Positions 53,442-62,574 of a stretch of 64,000 nt of DNA are shown here, in pieces; the stretch's first letter is position 1; each line of letters opens with the position of its first letter. The notes beneath the pieces are model-generated. The model worked only from the letters and a program-made list of their open reading frames with translations, ran no database searches and was not told the DNA's origin. The translations under genes and the position numbers were made by a program. The DNA is from Chloracidobacterium sp. (GTDB lineage: Bacteria; Acidobacteriota; Blastocatellia; Pyrinomonadales; Pyrinomonadaceae), in contig JADKKB010000007.1 of the NCBI GenBank assembly GCA_016720705.1, positions 310,001 to 374,000 on the forward strand, written 5' to 3'.

Positions 53442-54542
53442 ATGCTCGAATTGGTTTTTGCAAACTTACGTGTTCGGCCGTTTCGCACCCTGATCAGCGT
53501 GATCGGAGTGGCACTCGGCGTCGTTCTTGTCGTTCTTTTCACGGGTCTCGCCCGCGGAATGACCACCGATATGGCCAAACGGGCGACCAACTGGAAGGCC
53601 GAGATCGTGTTTTCGCGTGCCGGCGGGATGGAGTTTACGAGTTCGAATATGAACGTCGATACTGCATACGTCGAGAAATTGCGAGGTATCGACGGCGTCG
53701 CGTCGGTCGTTCCGGTCGGGCGATACATAACGCCGAATACCAAAGGCCGCTTTGGCGTTTTGCAGCTCGATGGTGTCGATTGGGAACCGTTTGCGGCGAT
53801 GAACGATATGCACCTGGTCAGCGGACGTGGGGCAGTTGCGGTGGACGAAGTCATACTGGACAACCGTCAGTTTCGCGAAGACAAAGTATCGCTCGGCGAC
53901 GAGATCGATCTCTTTGGCGGTAAAAAATATAAGGTCGTCGGCGTTTTTGAGCCGCCGTCAGGTTCGCGGATCAAGATGTCGCTCGCAGCGATGCAGGCCG
54001 CACTCGGGGCGGCCGACAAATGCACATACATTCTCGTCAAACTAAAAGACGGCTCGGACACGGACGCTGTCGCCGCGGCGATCAACGCCAAACTTCCCGG
54101 CAACAAGGTCAATCTCACACGTGAACTCGTGATCGACGCTCAGGAACGCATTCCGGGCCTCAACACGTTTCTGCGGGTCCTGGTCGGGCTCGGGGCATTT
54201 GTCTCGACCATCTTCGTGCTGCTCTCGATGTACACGACCATCACCGAACGCCGGAAGGAGATCGGCATCCTCAAATCGCTCGGCGCGTCCAAGAGCTTTA
54301 TCATCAAGGTGATCGAGGGCGAGGCGTTTATGATCGGGTTGCTGGGCACGATCCTGGGGTTTGCGACATCGTTTATTGCGTCGTGGGCGATCGGTTACAA
54401 ATTTGAGCTGCCGTTTCAGTTCAATGCTGGTTGGATGATCTCGGCGGTCGTGATCGCCATCGGCGGTAGCCTCTTCGGTGCTCTCTATCCTGCCTGGCGT
54501 GCCTCGATGATCGACCCGGTAACTGTAATGGTCAACGAGTAG
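53442..54542 (+). CDS. MacB/FtsX-type ABC transporter permease
   Basis: The product is 366 residues. An N-terminal membrane segment (TLISVIGVALGVVLVVLF) is followed by a large periplasmic MacB_PCD-like domain (residues about 40-240) and three C-terminal segments ending with DPVTVMVNE. This is the topology of MacB/LolCE/FtsX permeases, which drive export of lipids, lipoproteins or peptides. No ATP-binding subunit is encoded beside it in this window. As last gene of the GT4 cluster it is a plausible exporter of the product. Confidence 0.88.
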   Translation: MLELVFANLRVRPFRTLISVIGVALGVVLVVLFTGLARGMTTDMAKRATNWKAEIVFSRAGGMEFTSSNMNVDTAYVEKLRGIDGVASVVPVGRYITPNTKGRFGVLQLDGVDWEPFAAMNDMHLVSGRGAVAVDEVILDNRQFREDKVSLGDEIDLFGGKKYKVVGVFEPPSGSRIKMSLAAMQAALGAADKCTYILVKLKDGSDTDAVAAAINAKLPGNKVNLTRELVIDAQERIPGLNTFLRVLVGLGAFVSTIFVLLSMYTTITERRKEIGILKSLGASKSFIIKVIEGEAFMIGLLGTILGFATSFIASWAIGYKFELPFQFNAGWMISAVVIAIGGSLFGALYPAWRASMIDPVTVMVNE

Positions 54543-54563
54543 CAGTAAGGTAAAAGAGATGTG

Positions 54564-54605
54564 AGCAGATCAGGGTAAATGTGCATTATCCTGATCTGCT
54601 TTTTA
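54564..54605 (+). terminator. Intrinsic terminator of the GT4 cluster
   Basis: Perfect 11-base arms (54564-54574, 54590-54600) followed by TTTTATT, 22 bases after the permease stop and before the convergent lysS. Confidence 0.85.
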
Positions 54606-54623
54606 TTGAGCTATCAAATGCGT

Positions 54624-56534
54624 TTAACTTTCTTCTTCCCTCTTTTCGGGCCGAAGGTGCGGAAAGAGAATAACGTCGCGGATCGAATGTTTGTTAGTCA
54701 AAAGCATCACTAAACGGTCGATCCCGATACCGATGCCGGCGGCGGGCGGCATTCCGTACGACAGGGCACGGATATAGTCTTCGTCCAGCACCATCGCCTC
54801 TTCGTCACCACCCTCGCGGGCCGTCATCTGATCCACAAAGCGTTCATATTGCTCCTTAGGATCATTCAACTCACTAAAACCATTCGCGACCTCCATCCCA
54901 TTAATGAACAGCTCAAAACGCTCGGCGATGTTCGGATTCGCAGGCGAGGCTTTCGATAGCGGCGAGATCGACTTTGGGTAATCAACGATAAAAGTTGGTT
55001 GAATCAAATCAGGTTCGACGAACTCTTCAAACAGATCAACTAATCCAGTCAGTTGTGCTGCTTCCAAGTTTTTAAATTTCCGCAGAATGCTATCAACTGA
55101 AATTTCCCATATCGAATCAGGAACTCGAAACCCCGCTTCTTCGGCTGTCGGCATAGACGTTTCAAAAAGCTTTGTCTTCTCCCAGAGATCAAATCTTTCT
55201 TTCTTAATTTTCTCTTCAGCGGCGATGCGGTTCTTTTCCAATTCCTCATCTGACCAACCAGATACATGTAATGAATTAAATTTCCGGACTTTCAGTTCTC
55301 TAAGAGCACACAATCGCCTAAGAAAACCTATATCTTCAAGCCAGACTCTTTCAACATCTGAAGACCCATATCTTTTAGCATCACCTGGTAAAACCCGTGC
55401 AATAGATTCATTCATCGAAATCCGCTCGAATTTACTGAAGTCGATCTCGTTCCGCTCGTAATTCACGGTCAGGCCGCCAGTCGCTTTCTGGACGCTTTCC
55501 TGCATCATTTTTTCGCAGAAATTCATCATTCCCTCGACGTCCATGTAGGCACAGTAGAATTCGAGCATCGTGAATTCGGGGTTGTGTTTGTGCGAGATGC
55601 CTTCGTTGCGGAAATTGCGGTTGAGCTCGTAAACCTTTTCAAAACCGCCGACGACGAGGCGTTTGAGGTAAAGCTCAGGCGCGATGCGGGCGAATAGCTT
55701 GATGTCGAGCGCGTTGTGATGCGTCTCGAAAGGCTTTGCCGCGGCACCGGTCGCCTTTGGCGTAAGCATCGGCGTCTCGACCTCGACGTAGCCCGCGTCT
55801 TCGAGATATCGCCGCATCGAGGAGATGATCTTCGCCCGGCGTTCGAAAACTTCGCGCGTCGTTAGCCCGTCATGCTCGACCATAAGCGACGATCCGATCA
55901 GATCGTAATAACGCTGGCGTTGGCGGATCTCGGCGTCCGCGATGCCGTGCATTTTATCGGGCATCGGGAGCATTGCCTTGGCGAGGAATTGTAGCTTTTC
56001 GATGTGAACGCTAAGCTCGCCGGTGTTTGTGATAAAGAGATAGCCTTCGACGCCGATAAAATCGCCGTGATCGAGCAACTGCCAAGCCGCCCAGCCGTTC
56101 TCAGTATCGATCGTGTCGCTGCCGTCGTTTTTAATCAGCGCCGCACCGCCCTTTTTATCGCAATAGACCTGCAATTTGCTGATGCCGTCCGTCAAATGAA
56201 CAAAATTCCCCCGCGTCGGCGTCGTCAAACGGCCCGAGATGCGGACGTTTCCAAACTCTCGGAGACGCGCGTTCAGAGCATCCTTAATCTCTACCGGCGG
56301 ACGTTCACGTTCGGCGAGCGTCGCCACGACGGCCTTGATCTCATCCACGATCAAGGCGACCGGCTCAAAGGCCTTAAGAGCGGTGATCGTGTCGTCGCTT
56401 CCGCTCACTTTTGAACGGTCAAATTTGTTTGGGTACACATTGCCGACCAATTCACGCAATTCATTTAGCGACGCTAGCCGTGCTTCGGTCTGGTCGTTGG
56501 GGACGATGATGTCTTCAAATGCAGTAATGCTCAT
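54624..56534 (-). CDS. lysS: Lysyl-tRNA synthetase, class II, with a large catalytic-domain insert
   Basis: The start at 56534 (MSITAFEDIIVPNDQTEARL) gives 636 residues; class II LysRS is usually about 500. The OB-fold anticodon domain (NVRISGRLTT, then NFVHLTDG), motif 2 (YELNRNFRNEGISHKHNPEF) and motif 3 (GIGIGIDRLVMLLT) are intact. Between residues about 374 and 510 there is about 80 residues more than usual, rich in Lys/Glu. The DNA of this part (55080-55400) is clearly more AT-rich than its flanks. The enzyme attaches Lys to tRNA-Lys; it should be functional. Confidence 0.92.
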   Translation of the reverse strand: MSITAFEDIIVPNDQTEARLASLNELRELVGNVYPNKFDRSKVSGSDDTITALKAFEPVALIVDEIKAVVATLAERERPPVEIKDALNARLREFGNVRISGRLTTPTRGNFVHLTDGISKLQVYCDKKGGAALIKNDGSDTIDTENGWAAWQLLDHGDFIGVEGYLFITNTGELSVHIEKLQFLAKAMLPMPDKMHGIADAEIRQRQRYYDLIGSSLMVEHDGLTTREVFERRAKIISSMRRYLEDAGYVEVETPMLTPKATGAAAKPFETHHNALDIKLFARIAPELYLKRLVVGGFEKVYELNRNFRNEGISHKHNPEFTMLEFYCAYMDVEGMMNFCEKMMQESVQKATGGLTVNYERNEIDFSKFERISMNESIARVLPGDAKRYGSSDVERVWLEDIGFLRRLCALRELKVRKFNSLHVSGWSDEELEKNRIAAEEKIKKERFDLWEKTKLFETSMPTAEEAGFRVPDSIWEISVDSILRKFKNLEAAQLTGLVDLFEEFVEPDLIQPTFIVDYPKSISPLSKASPANPNIAERFELFINGMEVANGFSELNDPKEQYERFVDQMTAREGGDEEAMVLDEDYIRALSYGMPPAAGIGIGIDRLVMLLTNKHSIRDVILFPHLRPEKREEES

Positions 56535-56622
56535 AATTGAATATCTGATTATAGTTAACCGCCTCGACGACAGCAAACTTCGACCAAATATGGCAAAATA
56601 TAAATTCCGCAGGAGAACGCAT

Positions 56623-59600
56623 ATGCCGGGCAAGCGTTTTCTGCGGATACCTGTGTTTATGGCGGACCAACTCGACGAACTTCAGCGGCAGATCGAACGC
56701 GGATCTCGTGTGATCAACCTCAGCGGCGTCACATCCGCGGCAGCGAAGGCGTCAGTACTGGCCCGTCTTCGATCTGCAACGGGCAGAGTTTTTGCAGTCG
56801 TCACTAATTCAAATAGCGATATGGAATCGTGGCTCGGCGACCTTTCATATTTCTGCGGTGCTGATGTCAAGGTCATTTCGCTACCCTCATTTGAGGCCGA
56901 TCCGTATTCGGGCACCTCGCCCCACGCCGAGACTCAGGAGCGAAGGGCTCTAGCTCTCTGGCAAATGCGTGAGCAAAACACGGGATTTATCGTTCTGCCC
57001 GCACGTTCGCTGATCCAACGGACGGTCACGCCCAAGGCGATCGCCGGGATGGGCTGCGTGCTTCGCCGTGACGCAGACTTTCCGCCCGAGACCTTGATCG
57101 AGACACTGTTTGCCGGCGGCTATGTTCGTGAGGAACCACTGTTTGGCCCCGGTCAATTCTCCGTCCGCGGCGGCATCATAGACGTTTGGTCGCCCGACGC
57201 CGACGCTCCGGCCCGGATCGAATTTTTCGGCGACACGGTAGATTCCATCCGAAACTTTGACGCTGACACACAGCTTTCGATCGGCCAGATCAAAGAGGTT
57301 GCGATCGCCCCGATGCGTGAGGCCGCCGTCACGCCGCAAGATCTGATCGACTGGGCATTTTTTGCACGCGAACGGTTTTCGGATGATAAATACTTTAGAA
57401 ACCTAAAAGATCGAACGGATTTTGCGGCCGAGGGCGAAACGTTTTCGGGCTGGGAATTTCTGATGCCGCTCGTAAAACCACTCGACGGCACCGTCTTTGA
57501 TCATTTACCGGATTGCATACTTGTTATAGACGAACCGTCGTTGATCGAGCTCACGCTCAGTGAGATATACGATCACGTCAACCTCAATTACGTCGCGACC
57601 CACGAGTCCGGCGATATCGGGCTTGAACCGAGCGAACTATTCCTCAATGCCGACGAACTGAGGTCTCGGCTAGAGCGACACGCTCGGATCGAGCTGCGGG
57701 CTCTCGGCCGCACGGCGGCGGTAATCGACGAGGAATTTGCCGTGGGCGAAGCGGACGCTTCAAAACCGCTCTTCCTATTCCCCTCGGTTGAAAAAGCCGT
57801 CGAGATCGAATTGATATCCCGCACAACGCGCCGATTTCACGGCGATATTCCGGCATTTGTCGGGCAATTGACCCTTGCGAATGGGAAAGGTTCAACCAAC
57901 AAGGCAACCGAGATCGTCGTACTGACTCCCGGAATGGCCGAGCGCGTTCGCGAGATACTTTACGAATACAATTCGCCTCTGCCGCCGGATGCGATCCGCG
58001 TCGGCAGGATCTCGGGCGGCTATGAGCTTCCGGCGTTCGGAACCGTCACTTACACCGAGAGCGACATTTTCGGCGAAATCGCGGGCGATGCCGCTTCGGC
58101 GGCGGTCACTAAATCCTCGGCATCACGTAAATCAAGGCTTGGTGCCTTCATCTCAGACTTTCGCGACCTCAAGGCAGGCGACTATGTCGTCCACATTGAT
58201 CACGGCATCGGCCGTTTCGAATCGCTGCAGACCATCTCGTCACAGGGATCCGAACGCGAATTTATGCTTTTGATCTACGGGGACAACACAAAACTGTTTG
58301 TGCCGGTAGAGCGGATGGATCTCGTTTCGCGATATTCATCCGGCGAGGCGACATCGCCGACACTCGACCGCCTTGGCGGCATCGGATGGCAAAAAACCAA
58401 GGCCAAGGCCAAGCGTGCGATGCGCGATATGGCCGACGAATTGCTCAAGCTCTATGCCGAACGCAAACTCGTGCGGGGTCACGCTTTTCCGCCCGACGCA
58501 CCTTGGCAGCACGAGTTTGAAGACGCGTTTCCGTATGATCTGACCGTCGATCAGGCGTCGGCGATCGCAGACGTTAAGGGCGATATGGAATCGGAAATGC
58601 CGATGGATCGTCTGATCATCGGCGACGTCGGGTACGGCAAGACCGAGGTTGCAATGCGTGCGGCATTTAAGGCCGTGATGGACGGCAAACAGGCTGCAGT
58701 TTTGACGCCGACCACAGTGCTCGCGTACCAGCATTTCGAGACGTTCAAGAAACGCTTTGCCGCATTTCCCATCAAGGTTGAGTTGCTTTCACGATTTCGT
58801 TCCGGCAAGGATCAAAAGGCGGTCGCTGAACTTGCCGGCAAAGGCGAGGTCGACGTCGTCATCGGCACTCATCGGCTACTTTCTAACGACGTCCAACTGC
58901 CAAAACTCGGGCTCGTGATAGTTGACGAAGAGCAGCGGTTCGGCGTCGGCCACAAAGAAAAGCTCAAGCAGCTTAAGAAAAAAGTCGATGTACTGACGCT
59001 TTCGGCGACTCCGATCCCGCGTACGCTAAATATGTCTCTGCTCGGAATGCGGGATATGTCGGTGATCGAAACGCCGCCCCGCGACCGTCTGGCGATCAAT
59101 ACGCAGGTCGTACAGTTTTCCGAAGGCGTCATCCGCTCGGCGATCGAACTCGAACTCGCTCGCAATGGCCAGGTCTTCTTCATCCACAATCGTGTCGAAT
59201 CGATCGAAGCGGTCGCCGCACTTATCAAAAAGATAGTGCCGTCGGCCCGCGTCGCGATCGGCCACGGGCAGATGAATGAAAAGGAAATGGAGGATGCAAT
59301 GCTTGATTTTATTGATTACAAGTACGACATCCTCGTCGCAACGACAATTATCGAAAATGGGATCGACATTCCGAGGGCGAATACTATCATCATCAATCGA
59401 GCGGATAATTACGGCTTGTCACAGTTGTATCAGTTGCGTGGACGGGTCGGCCGCTCGAATCGCAGAGCGTATGCATATCTGTTGATACCGAGCGAACTTG
59501 AACTTACACCGATCGCCCGCCGGCGACTTGCCGCGATCCGCGAATTTTCGGATCTCGGCGCCGGCTTTCGGCTTGCCGCTCTCGACCTTGAACTTCGCGG

Positions 59601-60147
59601 TGCAGGCAACATACTCGGCGGGCAGCAATCCGGACACCTCGACGCACTCGGTTTTGATCTATACACCAAAATGCTCGAGCGAACGATCGCTGAAATACGC
59701 GGCGACGACATCGCCGACGAAACCAACGTATCGATCAATCTCGGTGTCGATGTCTCGATCCCCAAGGATTACATCTACGAGACAAGTCAGCGTCTGCGTA
59801 CTTACAAGCGGATCTCGTCCGCCGAATCCGAAGATGAGATCGGTCGCATCCATCTCGAGATCGAGGATCGGTACGGCCGCATTCCGCGTTCGGTCGAGAA
59901 CCTTTTTGCATACGCCCGGCTGCGAAAATTGTCCGAGCAGATGGCGATCGTGTCCGTCGACCGAACGGCGGACGGCGTCGCGATCAAACTCGGCGGGACG
60001 GCCAAGATCGCACCGGAGAGATTGCTTCTGTTTATTGATGAGAACGAAGGTTCGAGCTTTTCGCCAAGCGGCATTCTGCGGGTGACGGTCAAAAATGCGG
60101 ATCCGATCGAGACGGCACGCAAAACGCTTGAAAGCGTCCGCGGCTAA
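56623..60147 (+). CDS. mfd: Transcription-repair coupling factor Mfd
   Basis: The ATG at 56623 has an AGGAG ribosome binding site; the frame is open further upstream but only as antisense to lysS. The product is 1174 residues, full length. The UvrB-like part (FEADPYSGTSPHAETQERRA) recruits UvrA, the CarD-like RNA polymerase-interaction domain starts with LKAGDYVVHIDHGIGRF near residue 520, and the translocase has GDVGYGKTEVAMRA, VIVDEEQRFGVGH and the TRG region (RGRVGRSNRRAYAYLL). It removes stalled RNA polymerase and brings in the excision-repair machinery. Its stop overlaps the stop of the next, convergent gene. Confidence 0.97.
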   Translation: MPGKRFLRIPVFMADQLDELQRQIERGSRVINLSGVTSAAAKASVLARLRSATGRVFAVVTNSNSDMESWLGDLSYFCGADVKVISLPSFEADPYSGTSPHAETQERRALALWQMREQNTGFIVLPARSLIQRTVTPKAIAGMGCVLRRDADFPPETLIETLFAGGYVREEPLFGPGQFSVRGGIIDVWSPDADAPARIEFFGDTVDSIRNFDADTQLSIGQIKEVAIAPMREAAVTPQDLIDWAFFARERFSDDKYFRNLKDRTDFAAEGETFSGWEFLMPLVKPLDGTVFDHLPDCILVIDEPSLIELTLSEIYDHVNLNYVATHESGDIGLEPSELFLNADELRSRLERHARIELRALGRTAAVIDEEFAVGEADASKPLFLFPSVEKAVEIELISRTTRRFHGDIPAFVGQLTLANGKGSTNKATEIVVLTPGMAERVREILYEYNSPLPPDAIRVGRISGGYELPAFGTVTYTESDIFGEIAGDAASAAVTKSSASRKSRLGAFISDFRDLKAGDYVVHIDHGIGRFESLQTISSQGSEREFMLLIYGDNTKLFVPVERMDLVSRYSSGEATSPTLDRLGGIGWQKTKAKAKRAMRDMADELLKLYAERKLVRGHAFPPDAPWQHEFEDAFPYDLTVDQASAIADVKGDMESEMPMDRLIIGDVGYGKTEVAMRAAFKAVMDGKQAAVLTPTTVLAYQHFETFKKRFAAFPIKVELLSRFRSGKDQKAVAELAGKGEVDVVIGTHRLLSNDVQLPKLGLVIVDEEQRFGVGHKEKLKQLKKKVDVLTLSATPIPRTLNMSLLGMRDMSVIETPPRDRLAINTQVVQFSEGVIRSAIELELARNGQVFFIHNRVESIEAVAALIKKIVPSARVAIGHGQMNEKEMEDAMLDFIDYKYDILVATTIIENGIDIPRANTIIINRADNYGLSQLYQLRGRVGRSNRRAYAYLLIPSELELTPIARRRLAAIREFSDLGAGFRLAALDLELRGAGNILGGQQSGHLDALGFDLYTKMLERTIAEIRGDDIADETNVSINLGVDVSIPKDYIYETSQRLRTYKRISSAESEDEIGRIHLEIEDRYGRIPRSVENLFAYARLRKLSEQMAIVSVDRTADGVAIKLGGTAKIAPERLLLFIDENEGSSFSPSGILRVTVKNADPIETARKTLESVRG

Positions 60148-60797
60148 CGTGTCGTTTCCGTGCAGTCGAGAGCCTCGTTAAATTCGCATACGAATAAGAT
60201 CGGTACGACTTCGCGGGTCTGATTTCGAGTATTATGCCAGACCGGCGAGTCGCGGTAATATTCACGGGTCCATCCGAGCTGCTCTCTATTTTTCCAGACA
60301 AATTCATACGCGTCGTGCTCGTCCTTTCCCTGCAGATGCTTGGCCTCGTGCAGTAGGACCGCGGCACGCTCGACGTCGTCTCGAGGATACGCAAAGAAAT
60401 CATCGTACAACGTCATTATTTCAAACGGAAAGTTGGTCGCGGCATAGGCGTTCTCTTTTGGTACGGACGCGTTAAGCCAATTGTCCTCGGCCCGGTATGC
60501 CGTAACGTGTTCAAGCAAAAAGACCTCGTCCGTAAAACCGCGTTCACGGAGCACGTCGATCGCTCTCGCCACCGTCTGTTTTTGTACAAGCGTCAATCTT
60601 TTTGCAGAACCGATCAGTGACAGATAGAATCCGCCGATCACGATAATGATCACCACGACACAGATCCACGCCCGCCGCACTATTGCTCGCCAAAACGTTC
60701 GAACACGCGTGGCGGACGGCAGCCCTGCCCCGCACCGGACGCATATCTCCAGTTGCGGGTAATTTACCAGTCGGCAATCAAGGCATTTTTTTTGCAT
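60144..60797 (-). CDS. Zinc-ribbon membrane protein with an HExxH motif
   Basis: The product is 217 residues. The N-terminus is a CxxC-CxxC zinc ribbon (CLDCRLVNYPQLEICVRCGA), followed by one membrane span (IVRRAWICVVVIIIVIGGFY, residues about 40-60). The outer domain contains LLHEAKHLQGKDEHDAYEF, an HExxH with a possible third ligand Glu 11 residues on. This suggests a membrane-tethered metallopeptidase, although no family is recognised. The gene is convergent with mfd and shares its last bases. No function is known. Confidence 0.6.
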   Translation of the reverse strand: MQKKCLDCRLVNYPQLEICVRCGAGLPSATRVRTFWRAIVRRAWICVVVIIIVIGGFYLSLIGSAKRLTLVQKQTVARAIDVLRERGFTDEVFLLEHVTAYRAEDNWLNASVPKENAYAATNFPFEIMTLYDDFFAYPRDDVERAAVLLHEAKHLQGKDEHDAYEFVWKNREQLGWTREYYRDSPVWHNTRNQTREVVPILFVCEFNEALDCTETTR

Positions 60798-60929
60798 TAG
60801 CGGTTAGAGCGAAGTCGGGTACATCCCGTTAATATATAAAAACACCCAATCCGAGCGGATTCCAACCCTTTTATCATCCGAAAGCTATAAATAAACCTTT
60901 GCCGCAGGTTCGGCATCAAACCCGACAGT

Positions 60930-60958
60930 TTGCAAATTCTTGCTTGGAACGATATAAG
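60930..60958 (+). promoter_or_regulatory. Good promoter of the SurA-like gene
   Basis: TTGCAA (60930-60935), 17 bases, TATAAG (60953-60958), with the AGGAG ribosome binding site and ATG 29 bases on. The rest of the 189-base gap is the shared upstream region of two divergent genes. Confidence 0.55.
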
Positions 60959-60986
60959 AGTCTTTGGCATTTTTTAGGAGTCATTA

Positions 60987-62039
60987 ATGAAATTATTCAG
61001 GATCGCAGGTCTGATTTGTATGGGCCTGTTGCTTTTTGCTGGGATAACGCCTGCTCAGGAAACTGAGACTAAGGTGATCGACGAGGTAGTCGCTCAGATA
61101 AATGACGGCGTGATCACGCTGTCGGGTATCAAGCGCGAAACCAAGAGCATTATCGAACTGGAACTGCAAAAAGGCACCAAACGCGAAGATGCCGAAAAGA
61201 TGGTCGCAGAAAAGAAAGGCGAACTTATCGCCAATCTGATCAACGAAGAACTGCTCGTCCAAAAAGCAAAGGAACTCGGACTCGAATCCGAGGTTGAGGC
61301 GGCGATCAACGCTCGTTTTGTTGACATAATGAAACAAAACGATATGAAGACGCTCGACGGAATGTACGAAGAGATGCGCAAACAGGGCGTCGATCCGGCG
61401 GACATTCGCGAAATGTGGCGAAAGCAGATCACGCGTGAACGTGTGATCCAACGCGAAGTGCAGGGCAAGCTCTATTGGAGTTTTAACGGTAAAGACATCA
61501 AGGATTATTACGAGAAGAATAAGAGCAAATTTACCAAACCGGAAATGATCGGTCTGAGTGAGATTTTCCTGTCATTTGCCGGTCGTGATCCTGCTACCAT
61601 TCGCGAACGTGCGAAAAAACTGGTTGCCGAGGCACGCGGAGGGGCGGACTTTGGCAAACTAGTTGCCGCAAACTCGGACCGTCCTGATGCGGCTAAGACA
61701 TTGGGCAAGTTTGATGCTCTTCCGGTTCGAGACCTTAATCAAGTGTTCGCAAAAGTTTTGGCAGGCGTAAAGGCCGGTTCGATAGCCGAACCGGTCGAGG
61801 GCGACGAGACAGGAATCAGTATTCTCCGTGTTGACGAACGAACAGACGCAAGTACTGAGGCAATGTTTGACGAGGGTGCGGTCAGACTCGCGATGACCAA
61901 TGAAAAGATCGTTGACGAGCAGAAAAAGTTTATGAAAGAGCTTCGCGAGGATGCGTACATCAAGATCAGTGAAAACTATCGCCCGATCGTCTCCCCGATA
62001 CTTTTCGCGGACGAGCGAACGGAAAAGCCGGGCAATTAA
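60987..62039 (+). CDS. SurA-like periplasmic peptidyl-prolyl isomerase/chaperone
   Basis: The product is 350 residues with a signal peptide ending near ITPAQ. The SurA-type N-terminal chaperone domain (DEVVAQINDGVITLSGIKRE, then LINEELLVQKAKELG) is followed by a parvulin-like PPIase domain (IGLSEIFLSFAGRDP to GISILRVDERT, residues about 190-310). It helps outer-membrane proteins fold. A strong promoter and terminator mark a single-gene unit. Confidence 0.88.
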   Translation: MKLFRIAGLICMGLLLFAGITPAQETETKVIDEVVAQINDGVITLSGIKRETKSIIELELQKGTKREDAEKMVAEKKGELIANLINEELLVQKAKELGLESEVEAAINARFVDIMKQNDMKTLDGMYEEMRKQGVDPADIREMWRKQITRERVIQREVQGKLYWSFNGKDIKDYYEKNKSKFTKPEMIGLSEIFLSFAGRDPATIRERAKKLVAEARGGADFGKLVAANSDRPDAAKTLGKFDALPVRDLNQVFAKVLAGVKAGSIAEPVEGDETGISILRVDERTDASTEAMFDEGAVRLAMTNEKIVDEQKKFMKELREDAYIKISENYRPIVSPILFADERTEKPGN

Positions 62040-62063
62040 CGCCTATCACATTAGCCAAAAAGA

Positions 62064-62096
62064 GGGCGTATCCCGCAAAGGATACGCCCTTATTTT
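62064..62096 (+). terminator. Intrinsic terminator after the SurA-like gene
   Basis: Perfect ten-base arms (62064-62073, 62080-62089) with a six-base loop and a following TATTTTATT, 25 bases past the stop. Confidence 0.85.
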
Positions 62097-62112
62097 ATTC
62101 CGTTTTAGACGA

Positions 62113-62565
62113 TCAACCGAGGATCTCTTTGACCGCAGCAGCATAAAGCTCGACCTTACGCTTCATACGCTTCACCTCGGGATGATCGGCACTGTAAGAT
62201 CTCAATAGACGCGACAGTTCAGTCTCAAGCTCGACCTTTTTCAGCACCAATTTACCAAGTGCCGAGGTTAGCTTTGTGGTCTCGGACGGCCGTACTGCAA
62301 ATATCTTGTCGATCTCCTTGTTGAGGGCTGCAAGCTCAAATCGAGCATCGACGACCTTGGGGTTCTGTTCGGTATAGTCGATCAGGAATGACTCGACGTC
62401 CGACTGTAACTCCGTTTTACGGAGCAATATCTCGGCATAAGCTGCAGACGAACGGATCGGCCCGACTTCCTTGCCGGCAACTTCGGTCTTGCCGCCTTCC
62501 TGAGCCATTATCGACCCCGCAAGTATCAAGACCGCTGTAAAAATAGGGAACAATCTACTGGACAT
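62113..62565 (-). CDS. Small secreted coiled-coil protein, Wzz/GumC-like repeat
   Basis: The product is 150 residues with a signal peptide ending near SIMAQ. The rest is helical. Two copies of one unit can be aligned: ELQSDVESFLIDYTEQNPKV near residues 52-71 and ELETELSRLLRSYSADHPEV near 113-132. The YTxxNP-V / YSxxHPEV motif resembles the coiled-coil region of Wzz/GumC chain-length regulators, but no membrane segments are present besides the signal. It starts nine bases after the LolA-like gene on the same strand. Confidence 0.6.
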   Translation of the reverse strand: MSSRLFPIFTAVLILAGSIMAQEGGKTEVAGKEVGPIRSSAAYAEILLRKTELQSDVESFLIDYTEQNPKVVDARFELAALNKEIDKIFAVRPSETTKLTSALGKLVLKKVELETELSRLLRSYSADHPEVKRMKRKVELYAAAVKEILG

Positions 62566-62574
62566 AACCGGTTC

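Noticed and set aside
45903..54542. DUF4097/DUF5916 genes as part of the GT4 cluster
   Set aside because: They lie on the opposite strand, divergent from the PHP gene, and show no shared feature with the cluster beyond being envelope proteins.
54990..55415. Intein in lysS
   Set aside because: The extra part is only about 80 residues, and it has neither the N-terminal Cys/Ser block nor the C-terminal HN motif of inteins.
56239..56622. N-terminal extension of mfd back to 56239
   Set aside because: It is antisense to lysS. The ATG at 56623 has a strong ribosome binding site and the normal Mfd head.
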